Shown here: positions 1 to 7,716 of the stretch, piece by piece
How positions within the stretch are numbered: position 1 is the first letter of the stretch
How the letters are laid out: each line of letters opens with the position of its first letter
Assembly: GCA_017578085.1 (NCBI GenBank)
Contig: PKQR01000017.1
Coordinates: forward strand, 1-23,756
Source of the DNA: Bacillota bacterium
GTDB lineage: Bacteria; Bacillota; Limnochordia; Limnochordales; ZCTH02-B6
Length of the DNA: 23,756 nucleotides
Direction of reading: 5' to 3'
The notes under the pieces: model-generated
Databases searched by the model: none
What the model was told of the DNA's origin: nothing
What the model saw: the letters and a program-made list of their open reading frames with translations, nothing else
Made by a program: the position numbers and the translations under genes

Positions 1-2
1 AG

Positions 3-866
3 CAGGAGATCCGGATGTATGAGGACCAGCCCCGCCACCGGCTGGCCATGAACTTGCTGCAGGCGTTGTACCACGTTCACCCGGTGCGCATCGACATCGC
101 GGGCACCGTAGACTCCATCCGCCGCATTGACGCGGAAACGCTGTACGCCTGCTACGACACCTTTTACCACCCCAGCAACATGGCGGTGTTTGTAGTGGGC
201 GACGTGGACCCGGACGCGGTGCTGGCGCAAGTGGAAGCGGATTTGGCGCCGCGCGGCTACGCGCCCCGCCCGCCGGTGGAGCGGCTGTACCCCGAGGAGC
301 CGCCAACGGTGGCGCAAGCTCGCGTCGAGGCGACGTTGCCTGCGGCCCGTCCCCTGTACGCCCTGGGCTTCAAGGACCCCGTGTGGACCATGACCGATGA
401 GGAGCGGCTGCGCGCCGAGGTGGTGACGTCGCTGGTGCTGTCGGCGGCCCTCGGCCGCAGTTCCCGGCTTTACCAGGAGCTCTACGACGACGACCTGATC
501 GACGACGGTTTCAGCGCCCGCTACCAGCTGGGTACCAACTTCGGCCACACGATTATCGGCGGTGAAACCCGGGACCCCGACGCCCTGCACGCCCGCTTGA
601 TGCAAGGCTTCGAGCGGCTGCGGGAAGAGGGCTTGTCCGAGGAAGATCTGCGCCGGGTGCAGCGGCAGGCGGTGGGCGAGTTCGTGCAGATGTTCAACTC
701 GCTGGAGTTCATCGCCAACGGGTTCCTTTATTACCATTTCTTGGGCGGATCCCTGTTTGGCTACTTGTCGGAACTGCAGGCGGTGACGCTGGAGGAGGCC
801 AACCGGCGGCTGCGGGAACACCTGCATCCCGACCGGGCGGCCGTCTCCATCGTGCGCCCGGCTTAG
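3..866 (+). CDS. YmfH-like M16 family peptidase, 3' part only
   Basis: The reading frame is open to the left window edge (codons for Q-E-I-R lie before the first Met at 15), so the true start is outside the window and about 288 C-terminal residues are visible. The first residues, EIRMYEDQP followed by an HPVRIDIAGT stretch and FYHPSNMAVFVVGDV, match the middle of Bacillus YmfH-type insulinase-family proteins. The zinc motif HxxEH of this family is in the missing N-terminal half and cannot be checked. The rest is the second M16 half-barrel domain, with an SSRLYQELYDD segment. In Bacillus, ymfF and ymfH sit together and are linked to EF-P modification. That role is carried over by homology only. 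No ymfI-like neighbour follows. Confidence 0.85.
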   Translation, partial: QEIRMYEDQPRHRLAMNLLQALYHVHPVRIDIAGTVDSIRRIDAETLYACYDTFYHPSNMAVFVVGDVDPDAVLAQVEADLAPRGYAPRPPVERLYPEEPPTVAQARVEATLPAARPLYALGFKDPVWTMTDEERLRAEVVTSLVLSAALGRSSRLYQELYDDDLIDDGFSARYQLGTNFGHTIIGGETRDPDALHARLMQGFERLREEGLSEEDLRRVQRQAVGEFVQMFNSLEFIANGFLYYHFLGGSLFGYLSELQAVTLEEANRRLREHLHPDRAAVSIVRPA

Positions 867-930
867 GGGCGTTCAGGGACGTTTCGGCCCAGTGGGCACA
901 CGGGAACCGGCGGGCGGGAGGGGAGGACGA

Positions 931-1857
931 TTGGGCAGGGCGCCGCACTCACGGCACATCTATGCGTTGATCGCCCTCGGGGTGGCGGCGGTGTCGTCGT
1001 CGGCGGTGCTGGTCAAGCTGTCGGCCGCGCCCCCCATCCCATTGGCGTTGTACCGGATTCTCCTGACGTGGCTCCTTCTCTTGCCGGTGATCCTCATCCG
1101 GTCCAGGCGGGAGCTCCTGGCGCCCGGCCCCCGGGACGTCGGAGCGGCCATCGCCGCCGGCGTGTTCCTGGCGCTCCACTACGCGGTCTGGTTTGCGTCT
1201 TTGCGCCTCACCAGCGTCGCGAGCTCCACAGTGCTGGTGACGACCCAGCCCATCTGGGTCATGCTGTTGGCTTACCTTTTCTGGCGGGAGAAGACGGCGC
1301 CGGCGTCGCTGGTCGGCATCGCCCTCGCGCTGGCGGGGGTGTACCTGATCGGGGCCGACGCCCTGCGGGAAGCCGGCGGCCGGCTCGTGGGCGACTTCCT
1401 GGCGGTGGTGGCGGCCTGGCTCGTCTCGGGTTATCTCTTGATCGGCCAGCGGGTGCGGCGCCGGGTGCAGCTTCTGGTCTATGTGTTTTGGCTGTACGGC
1501 GCGGCTTGGGTGACGCTGTTGATCGCGGCCGTGGCCGCGGGCGAACCTTTGACGGGCTACGGTCCCAGGGAGTGGTTGATCTTCCTCGGCCTGGCCGTGG
1601 GGCCGACGCTCATGGGACACACGGTCTTCAATTGGGCGCTGCAGCACGTGCCCGCGTCGGTGGTGGCCGTGAGCATCCTCGGAGAGCCCGTCGGCGCCAC
1701 GGTGTTGGCCCGTTTCCTGCTGGGTGAGGTGCCAAAGCCGGTCCAGATCGCCGGTGGCCTGCTCATCTTGACTGGGATTCTAATCTTTCTCCGCTGGCGT
1801 GGGTCAGAGCCTAAACCCGGGGCGGAGCTGGGCCGCGGCCGACCGGCGTCCGGATAG
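931..1857 (+). CDS. EamA/DMT-family transporter, 10 predicted membrane helices
   Basis: This is a very hydrophobic protein of about 308 residues with the two tandem EamA repeats of the drug/metabolite transporter superfamily. Helices run from residue ~10 (ALIALGVAAVSSSAVLVKLS) to the last one near QIAGGLLILTGILIFL. The sequence SVASSTVLVTTQPIWVMLLAYLF is the usual first-repeat signature, and VVAVSILGEPVGATVLARFLLGE the matching segment of the second repeat. The C-terminal tail is basic and cytoplasmic. I chose TTG 931 because GGAGGGGAGG lies at 917-926. The upstream in-frame GTG at 892 has no ribosome site and would add only non-membrane Gly/Arg-rich residues. The substrate cannot be read from the sequence; members export amino acids, nucleosides or other small metabolites. 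Confidence 0.85.
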   Translation: MGRAPHSRHIYALIALGVAAVSSSAVLVKLSAAPPIPLALYRILLTWLLLLPVILIRSRRELLAPGPRDVGAAIAAGVFLALHYAVWFASLRLTSVASSTVLVTTQPIWVMLLAYLFWREKTAPASLVGIALALAGVYLIGADALREAGGRLVGDFLAVVAAWLVSGYLLIGQRVRRRVQLLVYVFWLYGAAWVTLLIAAVAAGEPLTGYGPREWLIFLGLAVGPTLMGHTVFNWALQHVPASVVAVSILGEPVGATVLARFLLGEVPKPVQIAGGLLILTGILIFLRWRGSEPKPGAELGRGRPASG

Positions 1858-1904
1858 GCCAGACCCGGGGGACTGGCGCCAGCGTAAATATGGGAGAGGC
1901 AAGC

Positions 1905-2516
1905 GTGGACAAGCGGGAGTGGCGCCGGCTCTTGCGGGAACGCCGGCGGGCGGTGGATGCGGCCGCGCGGGGGCTGCTCGGCGAGCGGATGGCCGCCCAC
2001 TTTTTCTCGGTGCCTGAGCTTGCAGCGGCAAGAACCGTGCTGCTCTATGCCGCCACGGCAGCGGAGGCGCCCACGGAGCCGTTGGCCCGGCGCCTGCGGG
2101 CCGCCGGCAGGACGGTCTGCCTGCCCCGCCTCGTCCCCGGCCGGCCCGGGGAAATGGAGGCGGTGCCGGTCCTGGACTGGGAGGCCCTCGTGCCCGGGCC
2201 CTTTCAAGGCATCCTCGAGCCGCCGCCTGAGTGGCCCGCGATCGATCCCCAGCGGTTGGACGCAGTCGTCGTTCCCGGACTTGGCTTTGACCGGGCCGGG
2301 CGGAGGCTCGGGCAGGGCGGCGGGTACTACGACCGGCTTCTCGCCCGCCTGCCCCGGCGGGTGCTCCGGGTCGGCTGGGCCTATGCCGTGCAGGTGGTGG
2401 ATGCTTTGCCCGCGGACCCGCATGATCAGGGCGTGGACATGGTCATTACGGAAGACGGCGTACTGACTTGTGTCGAGGAACACGACAGCGGTTGCGGGGT
2501 GCACGAGAGGGAATGA
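1905..2516 (+). CDS. 5-formyltetrahydrofolate cyclo-ligase (MTHFS)
   Basis: It converts 5-formyl-THF to 5,10-methenyl-THF using ATP, returning this storage folate to one-carbon metabolism in the cytoplasm. The family signature is near residues 121-146: VVVPGLGFDRAG, then RLGQGGGYYDR. The basic N-terminus KREWRRLLRERRR is also typical. Length (203 residues) fits the family. An ATG lies five codons upstream at 1890 but has no ribosome site. GTG 1905 has GGAGAGG at 1893-1899, so I prefer it. The stop (2514-2516) overlaps the ATG of the next gene, suggesting coupled translation. A 10-base palindrome, CTGGCGCCAG, lies in the short upstream gap at 1873-1882 and has no T-tract. Confidence 0.9.
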   Translation: MDKREWRRLLRERRRAVDAAARGLLGERMAAHFFSVPELAAARTVLLYAATAAEAPTEPLARRLRAAGRTVCLPRLVPGRPGEMEAVPVLDWEALVPGPFQGILEPPPEWPAIDPQRLDAVVVPGLGFDRAGRRLGQGGGYYDRLLARLPRRVLRVGWAYAVQVVDALPADPHDQGVDMVITEDGVLTCVEEHDSGCGVHERE

Positions 2517-3415
2517 AAGGGGGGAGGGCCGTGGAGATCGACGGCAAGGCGGCAGCGCTGGCGCGGTCGGTGGAGGCTTTGATCAGCGCCGACGTCAACG
2601 CCCGCGGCAGCCGGCAGTTGGTGGTGCCCGGCGACCTGTTGCTGGCGGCGCAGGCGCTCTTGGCCGCCGGCAGCGTCGCCATCGTAACCGGATTTTTCAT
2701 CGCCGCCGCGGGTGCCCCGGAGACCGACGGCCCCCCTGGGGCGCTGATCCTGGCCCGGGCCCTGGTGCGCCTGGGAAAGCCGGTGGTACTGGTCACCGAC
2801 GCCTGGTGCCGGCCCGTTTTTGCGCACCCGGCCCTAGCCCGCTGGACGCGGGACGTACCGGTGATGGAGGTGGCCCCGCGCCTTGAGGATGGCTGGTGCG
2901 CGCGGCACCGCATCACGCACCTGGTGAGCATCGAGCGGCCGGGCCGGGCAGCCGACGGCCACTACTACAGCGCGGGCGGGCTGGTCTTGGATCCGTACGT
3001 GGAGCCCTTCGACACGTGGTTTCTCCAGCGGCGGCCTGGTCTTGTGACCATCGGCGTCGGCGACGGCGGCAACGAGATCGGCATGGGCAAAGTGCTGCCG
3101 GCGGTGCGGCAACACGTCCCCGCCGGGGAGCGCATCGGCTGCGTCGTGCCCACAGATCGCCTGGTCGTGGCCGGCACTTCCAATTGGGGGGCATATGGCC
3201 TGGTGGCGGTGCTCTCCTACCTGACGGGTGCCGATCTTTTGCACACGCCGGCGGAGGAACTGGAGCTGGTGGCGGCAACCGCGGCGGCGGGGGCAGTGGA
3301 TGGGCTGTCGGGCCGGCCGGAAGCGACCGTGGACTCGCAGCCGCCGGAGGTGCTCGAGGACATAGTCCGGGCGCTGCACGAGGAGCTCGCGGCCGCGGCG
3401 CGGCGGGTGAGCTGA
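2513..3415 (+). CDS. DUF4392 / D-glutamate cyclase-like domain protein
   Basis: The 300-residue product matches the DUF4392 family, related to the C-terminal domain of eukaryotic D-glutamate cyclase (DGLUCY). Conserved stretches visible: TGFFIAAAGAPETDGPPG near residue 58-75, a second block SIERPGRAADGHYYSAGG near 150, and GVGDGGNEIGMGKV near 190-203. In eukaryotes the domain turns D-glutamate into 5-oxo-D-proline; whether the bacterial stand-alone form does so here is inference. The start ATG 2513 overlaps the stop of the folate gene (ATGA) and has GAGAGG just upstream with tight spacing. GTG 2531, preceded by GGGGGGAGGG at 2519-2528, is an equally possible start that removes six residues. 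No membrane segment or signal peptide is seen. Confidence 0.85.
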   Translation: MKGGRAVEIDGKAAALARSVEALISADVNARGSRQLVVPGDLLLAAQALLAAGSVAIVTGFFIAAAGAPETDGPPGALILARALVRLGKPVVLVTDAWCRPVFAHPALARWTRDVPVMEVAPRLEDGWCARHRITHLVSIERPGRAADGHYYSAGGLVLDPYVEPFDTWFLQRRPGLVTIGVGDGGNEIGMGKVLPAVRQHVPAGERIGCVVPTDRLVVAGTSNWGAYGLVAVLSYLTGADLLHTPAEELELVAATAAAGAVDGLSGRPEATVDSQPPEVLEDIVRALHEELAAAARRVS

Positions 3416-3416
3416 C

Positions 3417-4088
3417 TTGGCGGAGCATTATTTCACCCAGCGGCCAAGGGCGCAACACCGGCCGTTAGAGATCCGGGAGCACCTGTGGGGGCGGCCTTTC
3501 GTGTTTGCCACCGACGCGGCCGTCTTTTCCCGGCGGCGGCTCGACCCCGGCACGCGGCTGCTCATCGAGCACTTGCCACTGCCCGTGGCGGGCAACGCCT
3601 TGGACCTGGGCTGCGGCTACGGTCCGGTCGGCATCGTGATCGCCGCCTTGTCACCGGACGCCCGCGTGTGGATGGTGGACATCAACGAGCGGGCCGTGGA
3701 ACTGGCCCGGCGCAACGCAGCCGCCAACCGCGTCGCGAATGTGGAAGTGCGAAGCGGCGACGGCTTCGCCCCCGTCGAGGGGTTGTCTTTCCGCCTTATC
3801 GCGTCCAATCCGCCCATTCGCGCCGGCAAGCGGGTGGTGTACGCCTGGGTGGAGCAGGCCCATGCGCATCTTGAGCCGGGGGGACGGCTCATGATGGTCG
3901 CCCGCACGAGCCAGGGCGCGCGCACCTTGGCCCGCCACATGGAGGCGGTCTTTGGGCACGTGCGGGAGGTGGCCAAGGGCAGCGGCTACCGGGTCATCGA
4001 GGCGGTGCGGGTTGCGCATGGAGGACCCGGGGGGCCGGCCGCCGCCCGGAAGGGGGTACCGGAGGGCGGTGGGGAGGAAGCCGGCTAG
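3417..4088 (+). CDS. YbxB/RsmC-like class I SAM-dependent methyltransferase
   Basis: The 223-residue protein is a class I methyltransferase. SAM-binding motif I is LDLGCGYGPVG at residues 62-72, the acidic end of strand 2 is MVDINERAVELA at 86-97, and the catalytic NPP motif occurs as SNPPIRAGK at 130-138. The start MAEHYFTQRP and the segment FVFATDAAVFSRRRLDPGTRLLIEHL closely match Bacillus YbxB, a relative of the 16S rRNA G1207 methyltransferase RsmC. NPP points to N-methylation of a nucleobase, most likely rRNA. It begins with TTG one base after the stop of the DUF4392 gene, so the two are probably co-translated. The last ~23 residues are a Gly/Ala/Pro-rich tail not expected in the family. 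Confidence 0.85.
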   Translation: MAEHYFTQRPRAQHRPLEIREHLWGRPFVFATDAAVFSRRRLDPGTRLLIEHLPLPVAGNALDLGCGYGPVGIVIAALSPDARVWMVDINERAVELARRNAAANRVANVEVRSGDGFAPVEGLSFRLIASNPPIRAGKRVVYAWVEQAHAHLEPGGRLMMVARTSQGARTLARHMEAVFGHVREVAKGSGYRVIEAVRVAHGGPGGPAAARKGVPEGGGEEAG

Positions 4089-4181
4089 AGGCGGGCCCAC
4101 CGGCCAGAACGTGGGCGTATAGCCAAGCCCGGCGGGGAATAGCCTTATCCTGGAACGGCGCCGAGGGGTGGGGGACGGTTT

Positions 4182-4955
4182 TTGCGGGGGCCGCTGATCA
4201 TCGTCGTCCGGAGGCGCCACCTGCTGCTGGCGCTGCTGGCGTTGCTGGCGGGGGTGGTTTTGGGCGCACTGCCGTTGGTCGCGCGGGTCCGCCCGGCGGC
4301 GGCGCCGGTGGCCGACGCGATTTCGGGGCGCATCGTGGCCATCGACGCCGGGCACGGCGGGCCCGATCCTGGCGCCATCGGCGTGTCCGGGGCCCGGGAG
4401 AAGGACATCACCCTCGCGATCGCGATCAAGTTGGAGCAACTGCTGCGCCGGGCGGCGGTGTACACGCTGATGACCCGCACCGGTGACCACGACCTCGTCC
4501 AAGGAGAGCACGCGGCGCACCGGCAGCGGGAGGACTTGCAGCGGCGAGCGGCCTTGGTCAACAGGAGCGGGGCGCACGTTTTCGTCAGCCTGCATGCCAA
4601 CAGCTTCCCGAGCCCCGTCTGGTCCGGTGCTCAAACCTTCTATCTCGGCGGGGAGGAAACTAGCCGGCGCTTGGCCGAGGCCATCCAGCAGTCGCTGGTG
4701 GCAAAGCTCGGCCCCAACCGTCGCCAGGCGCGGCCCGCCGATCTGCGTATTTTGCGGGATGTGGAAGCCCCGGCCGCCTTAGTAGAGGTCGGGTTTCTGT
4801 CCAACCCTGAGGAAGAGCGCCGGCTGCAGGATCCGGAGTACCAGTGGCGCGTGGCCGAGGCCATCGCCGACGGGATTTTCGCCTTCTTGGCCGCCCAGTA
4901 TGCTGGGGAACCAACATCGCGGGGCCGGCCCGGCGGCGGGCGTGGCGGTTTGTAG
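4182..4955 (+). CDS. cwlD: N-acetylmuramoyl-L-alanine amidase, CwlD-like
   Basis: A type 3 amidase with a membrane anchor at residues ~9-34 (basic RRRH then an Ala/Leu helix) and an external catalytic domain. Zinc ligands and catalytic residues are all present: H58 in DAGHGGPDPGA, E73 in AREKD, H138 in SLHANS, and E202 in VEVGFLSN. It cleaves the bond between muramic acid and L-alanine. Size (257 residues), the single anchor and the lack of SPOR or SH3 domains fit CwlD, which makes muramic-delta-lactam in spore cortex. That makes it a hint of sporulation, but a vegetative amidase cannot be excluded. The start is TTG 4182 after a G-rich stretch (GGGGTGGGGGACGG). The 93-base gap before it shows no convincing promoter. 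Confidence 0.8.
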   Translation: MRGPLIIVVRRRHLLLALLALLAGVVLGALPLVARVRPAAAPVADAISGRIVAIDAGHGGPDPGAIGVSGAREKDITLAIAIKLEQLLRRAAVYTLMTRTGDHDLVQGEHAAHRQREDLQRRAALVNRSGAHVFVSLHANSFPSPVWSGAQTFYLGGEETSRRLAEAIQQSLVAKLGPNRRQARPADLRILRDVEAPAALVEVGFLSNPEEERRLQDPEYQWRVAEAIADGIFAFLAAQYAGEPTSRGRPGGGRGGL

Positions 4956-4990
4956 GAAAACGCAGGCCGGCCAACGAAACTTTCCTACAA
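4950..4990. repeat. 10-bp perfect inverted repeat across the cwlD stop
   Basis: TTGTAGGAAA at 4950-4959 is the exact reverse complement of TTTCCTACAA at 4981-4990. The arms are separated by 21 bases that include the palindrome GGCCGGCC (4965-4972). The left arm contains the cwlD stop codon. No T-run follows, so it is not a standard intrinsic terminator. It could be an RNA stem separating cwlD from murA or an operator dyad. Confidence 0.6.
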
Positions 4991-5042
4991 GAACTGGCAG
5001 TCCGGGAGGATCCTGGCAATCCGCGCCGAAGATACCCCTGCT

Positions 5043-6341
5043 ATGGGCATCGCATACACGGCCAAGGGCAATCAAATCGTACCGGTCACCCGCCGCCTGG
5101 TGATTCGCGGCCGCAAGGTGCGGGACGGCCGCGTACGCATTTCCGGCGCCAAGAACTCCGCCGTGGCCCTGCTGCCGGCGACGCTGCTGGCCGACGGGGA
5201 GTCGGTGCTGCAGAACGTGCCGGACATCGCCGACGTGGCGGTGCAGCAGGATATCCTGCGGGAGTTGGGGGCCACCGTCACGAGGACAAACGCCGGCGAG
5301 GTGCGGGTAGAGGCATCCGGGGCGCTTTCCCATGAGGTGCCGTACCCCCTGGCCAAGCGCCTGCGGGGTTCGGTGCTTTTGCTGGGGCCGTTGGTGGCCC
5401 GCCTCGGCCGCGCCCGGGTGCCGCTGCCCGGGGGCTGCGCCATCGGCTCCCGGCCCCTGGATCTGCATTTGAAGGGCCTGCGGGAGCTGGGCGCCGAGGT
5501 GGAGATCGAGCACGGGTACATCTGCGCCCAGGCCAAGAGCCTCCTGGGCACGGAGATTTACTTGGATTTCCCGAGCGTCGGCGCCACGGAAAACGTGATG
5601 ATGGCGGCCACAGCCGCGCGGGGCGTGACGGTCATCTACAACGCGGCCAAGGAGCCGGAAGTTGTGGACTTGGCCAACTTCATCAACGCCATGGGCGGCC
5701 GGGTCATCGGGGCGGGCACCGACACCATCAAGATCGAGGGTGGGCACCCTCTCCGGGCGGTTGAGTACTCCATCATCCCCGATCGGATCGAAGCCGGGAC
5801 GTACCTCTTGGCGGGACTCGCCGGCGGCGGCAGCGTCACCGTGGAAAACGTGATCCCGACCCATCTCGAGGCGCTATTGGCCAAGCTGGAGGAGGCCGGC
5901 GTGGAGCTGGCCGATTGCGGCGACGCCATCACGGCGCGCCTTGTGGGCAGGCCTAAGCCGTTGCAGGTCAAGACGCTCCCGTATCCCGGGTTCCCCACCG
6001 ACTTGCAGCCGCAGTTGACCGCCTTTTTGCTGCTGTCGGAGGGGACGAGCGTCATCAGCGAGCGCATTTTTGAGGACCGCTTCGGCCATGTGGACGAGCT
6101 CAAGCGCCTGGGCGGCAAGCTCGAGACCGACGGGCGCACGGCCGTCATCAAGGGCGTGGAGCGCCTCACGGGCTCGCACGTGACCGCCACCGACCTGCGC
6201 ATGGGCGCGGCCTTGATCGTCGCGGGGATCGCGGCCGAAGGGGAAACCGTCATCGACGGGGTAGAGCACATCCAGCGCGGGTACGAGCGGCTGACGGAAA
6301 AGTTGACCGACCTGGGCGTCGTGGCGGACTGGATTGACTGA
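5043..6341 (+). CDS. murA: UDP-N-acetylglucosamine 1-carboxyvinyltransferase (MurA)
   Basis: It catalyses the first committed step of peptidoglycan synthesis, adding enolpyruvate from PEP to UDP-GlcNAc in the cytoplasm. The 432-residue protein has the two-domain EPSP-synthase-like fold. ISGAKNSA at 33-40 gives the conserved Lys37 and Asn38. The loop PGGCAIGSRPLDLHLKGL carries the catalytic Cys at 132, the residue attacked by fosfomycin. The C-terminus LRMGAALIVAGIAAEGETVI is typical. The N-terminus is 15-20 residues longer than usual. ATG 5043 has no clear ribosome site. GTG 5100 (VIRGRKV) is closer to the family start but also lacks one. A CTG at 5013, in frame, follows GGGAGGA at 5004-5010. 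The start is therefore uncertain. An intrinsic terminator lies ~100 bases downstream. Confidence 0.95.
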   Translation: MGIAYTAKGNQIVPVTRRLVIRGRKVRDGRVRISGAKNSAVALLPATLLADGESVLQNVPDIADVAVQQDILRELGATVTRTNAGEVRVEASGALSHEVPYPLAKRLRGSVLLLGPLVARLGRARVPLPGGCAIGSRPLDLHLKGLRELGAEVEIEHGYICAQAKSLLGTEIYLDFPSVGATENVMMAATAARGVTVIYNAAKEPEVVDLANFINAMGGRVIGAGTDTIKIEGGHPLRAVEYSIIPDRIEAGTYLLAGLAGGGSVTVENVIPTHLEALLAKLEEAGVELADCGDAITARLVGRPKPLQVKTLPYPGFPTDLQPQLTAFLLLSEGTSVISERIFEDRFGHVDELKRLGGKLETDGRTAVIKGVERLTGSHVTATDLRMGAALIVAGIAAEGETVIDGVEHIQRGYERLTEKLTDLGVVADWID

Positions 6342-6418
6342 CGGGCTGGCTCGCTCAAGGACGCCGGGACGTCCCTGAGGCGAAAAACGAATAACACCGA
6401 ACCAAGCGCCCACGTTCG

Positions 6419-6487
6419 CCCTGCGGAGCGGCGGAAACCACCGGCGGCTGCGCCACCGGTGATTTTTTCTGCGCGCGGCCCGCAGGG
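6419..6487. repeat. Outer 8-bp inverted repeat enclosing the murA terminator
   Basis: CCCTGCGG at 6419-6426 and CCGCAGGG at 6480-6487 are exact reverse complements. They flank the terminator hairpin and stop one base short of the ARG box. They could form a longer cruciform-like or RNA structure around the terminator. Confidence 0.5.
6439..6468 (+). terminator. Intrinsic terminator after murA
   Basis: The stem is CACCGGCGG (6439-6447) against CCACCGGTG (6453-6461), with one C-A mismatch and a CTGCG loop. Six T residues follow at 6463-6468. It lies about 100 bases after the murA stop and just before the argC promoter, so it should insulate the two units. Confidence 0.8.
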
Positions 6488-6505
6488 TATTGCATGTTTA
6501 TGCGG
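6488..6505. promoter_or_regulatory. ARG box (ArgR/AhrC operator), predicted
   Basis: Read on the minus strand, the 15 bases at 6490-6504 are CGCATAAACATGCAA. Compared with the Bacillus ARG-box core TGAATAAAAATGCAA, 12 of 15 positions agree. It is an AT-rich island in GC-rich DNA and covers the -35 region of the argC promoter, where an arginine-bound repressor would block RNA polymerase. No argR gene is in the window. Confidence 0.6.
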
Positions 6506-6519
6506 GAACCAAGTATAAT
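6490..6519 (+). promoter_or_regulatory. Predicted sigma-A promoter of the arginine operon
   Basis: A perfect -10, TATAAT, lies at 6514-6519. The -35 at 6490-6495 is the weak TTGCAT, with an 18-base spacer. Transcription would start near 6526, about 68 bases before argC. The -35 overlaps the predicted ARG box. Confidence 0.65.
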
Positions 6520-6593
6520 CATGCCATGCGAGCCGCCGGAACCGCTGGGCGCGGCGCGCGACGAGCAAGCCAGGAAAGGGGTTTGCCGAAGGG

Positions 6594-7649
6594 ATGAAGG
6601 TTCGGGTGGGGATTGTGGGCGGCACCGGGTACGCGGGCGGCGAATTGATGCGCATAATTTCCCAACACCCGCACGCGCAGGTGGTTTACGCCGCGTCCAG
6701 GACGCAGGCGGGGCAGCCCGTGGCCACCAGCCACCCCGGGCTGAACGGGTTGACCGATCTGGCGTACGAAACCATTGACACGGACGCCATCGCGTCCCGT
6801 TGCGACGTGGTGTTCCTGGCCGTGCCCCACGGGGCGTCCATGGCGCTGGCGGCGGAGCTGGTGCCCCGGGGCGTCAAGGTCATCGACATCGGCACCGACT
6901 TCCGCTTCCGGGACCCGGCCGAGTACAAGCAGTGGTACGGCATCGAGCATGAGCAGGTGGATCTCCTCGCCGAAGCCGTCTACGGGCTCCCCGAGCTAAA
7001 CCGGGAGAAGGTGCGGGGCGCGCGCCTCGTGGGCAATCCGGGCTGCTATCCCACCAGCGTCCTCTTGGGCATCGCCCCCTTTGTCCACGCAGGCTGCATT
7101 GACACGTCCGCCGTGGTGGTGTCCGCCATGTCCGGGGTGTCGGGGGCGGGGAGCACGCCTAAGCAGATGTACCACTTCCCCGAGTGCACCGAAAACGTGC
7201 AGGCGTACGGCGTGCCGGGGCACCGTCACACCGGCGAGATGGAGCAGGGCATCCGGGAACTGTTGGCTGCCCGGGGCGGCGGGGAGGTCTGCGTGAGCTT
7301 CGTGCCGCACCTGGTGCCCATGAGCCGCGGCATTTTGGCCACCCTCAACCTGCGGCTGACGCAGCCCCTCACCACCCAGGACGCGCTCCACATCATGCGG
7401 GAGTTTTACCGCGGAGAGGCTTTCGTGCGGGTCCTGGGGGAGGACCGGCTGCCCCAGACCAAGGCGGTCCTCGGTTCCAACTTCTGCGACGTCACCGCCC
7501 GGGTCGACGCCCGCAGCGGCCGCTTGATTGTGCTTTCCGCCATCGACAACCTGGTCAAGGGCGCGGCGGGCCAAGCGGTGCAAAACATGAACATCATGTT
7601 CGGTTTGGATGAGACCGCGGGCCTGCGGGCCCCTGGGCTCTATCCATAA
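6594..7649 (+). CDS. argC: N-acetyl-gamma-glutamyl-phosphate reductase (ArgC)
   Basis: It reduces N-acetylglutamyl phosphate to the semialdehyde with NADPH, step 3 of arginine synthesis. The N-terminal Rossmann motif is GIVGGTGYAGGEL (6-18). The catalytic Cys is 151 in GNPGCYPTS and the catalytic His is 212 in PGHRHTGEM. Length (351 residues) is normal. It is the first gene of the arg operon. ATG 6594 is the only sensible start. GAAGGG directly abuts it and AGGAAAGGGG at 6572-6581 is 12 bases away, so initiation may be modest. The 67-base gap to argJ is AT-richer than its surroundings but has no clear promoter. Confidence 0.96.
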   Translation: MKVRVGIVGGTGYAGGELMRIISQHPHAQVVYAASRTQAGQPVATSHPGLNGLTDLAYETIDTDAIASRCDVVFLAVPHGASMALAAELVPRGVKVIDIGTDFRFRDPAEYKQWYGIEHEQVDLLAEAVYGLPELNREKVRGARLVGNPGCYPTSVLLGIAPFVHAGCIDTSAVVVSAMSGVSGAGSTPKQMYHFPECTENVQAYGVPGHRHTGEMEQGIRELLAARGGGEVCVSFVPHLVPMSRGILATLNLRLTQPLTTQDALHIMREFYRGEAFVRVLGEDRLPQTKAVLGSNFCDVTARVDARSGRLIVLSAIDNLVKGAAGQAVQNMNIMFGLDETAGLRAPGLYP

Positions 7650-7716
7650 GAAGAGGCTACCCAAATTCAGCTTGGAATTGTAAAATTGGCCGGAATGATA
7701 GGAGTGTGACGGCCCC

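Noticed and set aside
1873..1882. CTGGCGCCAG palindrome as terminator of the transporter gene
   Set aside because: Only 10 bases with no loop and no T-run.
4089..4181. Sporulation sigma-G promoter before cwlD
   Set aside because: GTATA and GAATA occur, but no convincing -10 partner at proper spacing.
7672..7700. Internal promoter or second ARG box in the argC-argJ gap
   Set aside because: The stretch is AT-richer (GGAATTGTAAAATTGG), but no paired -35/-10 with good spacing and only a poor ARG-box match.
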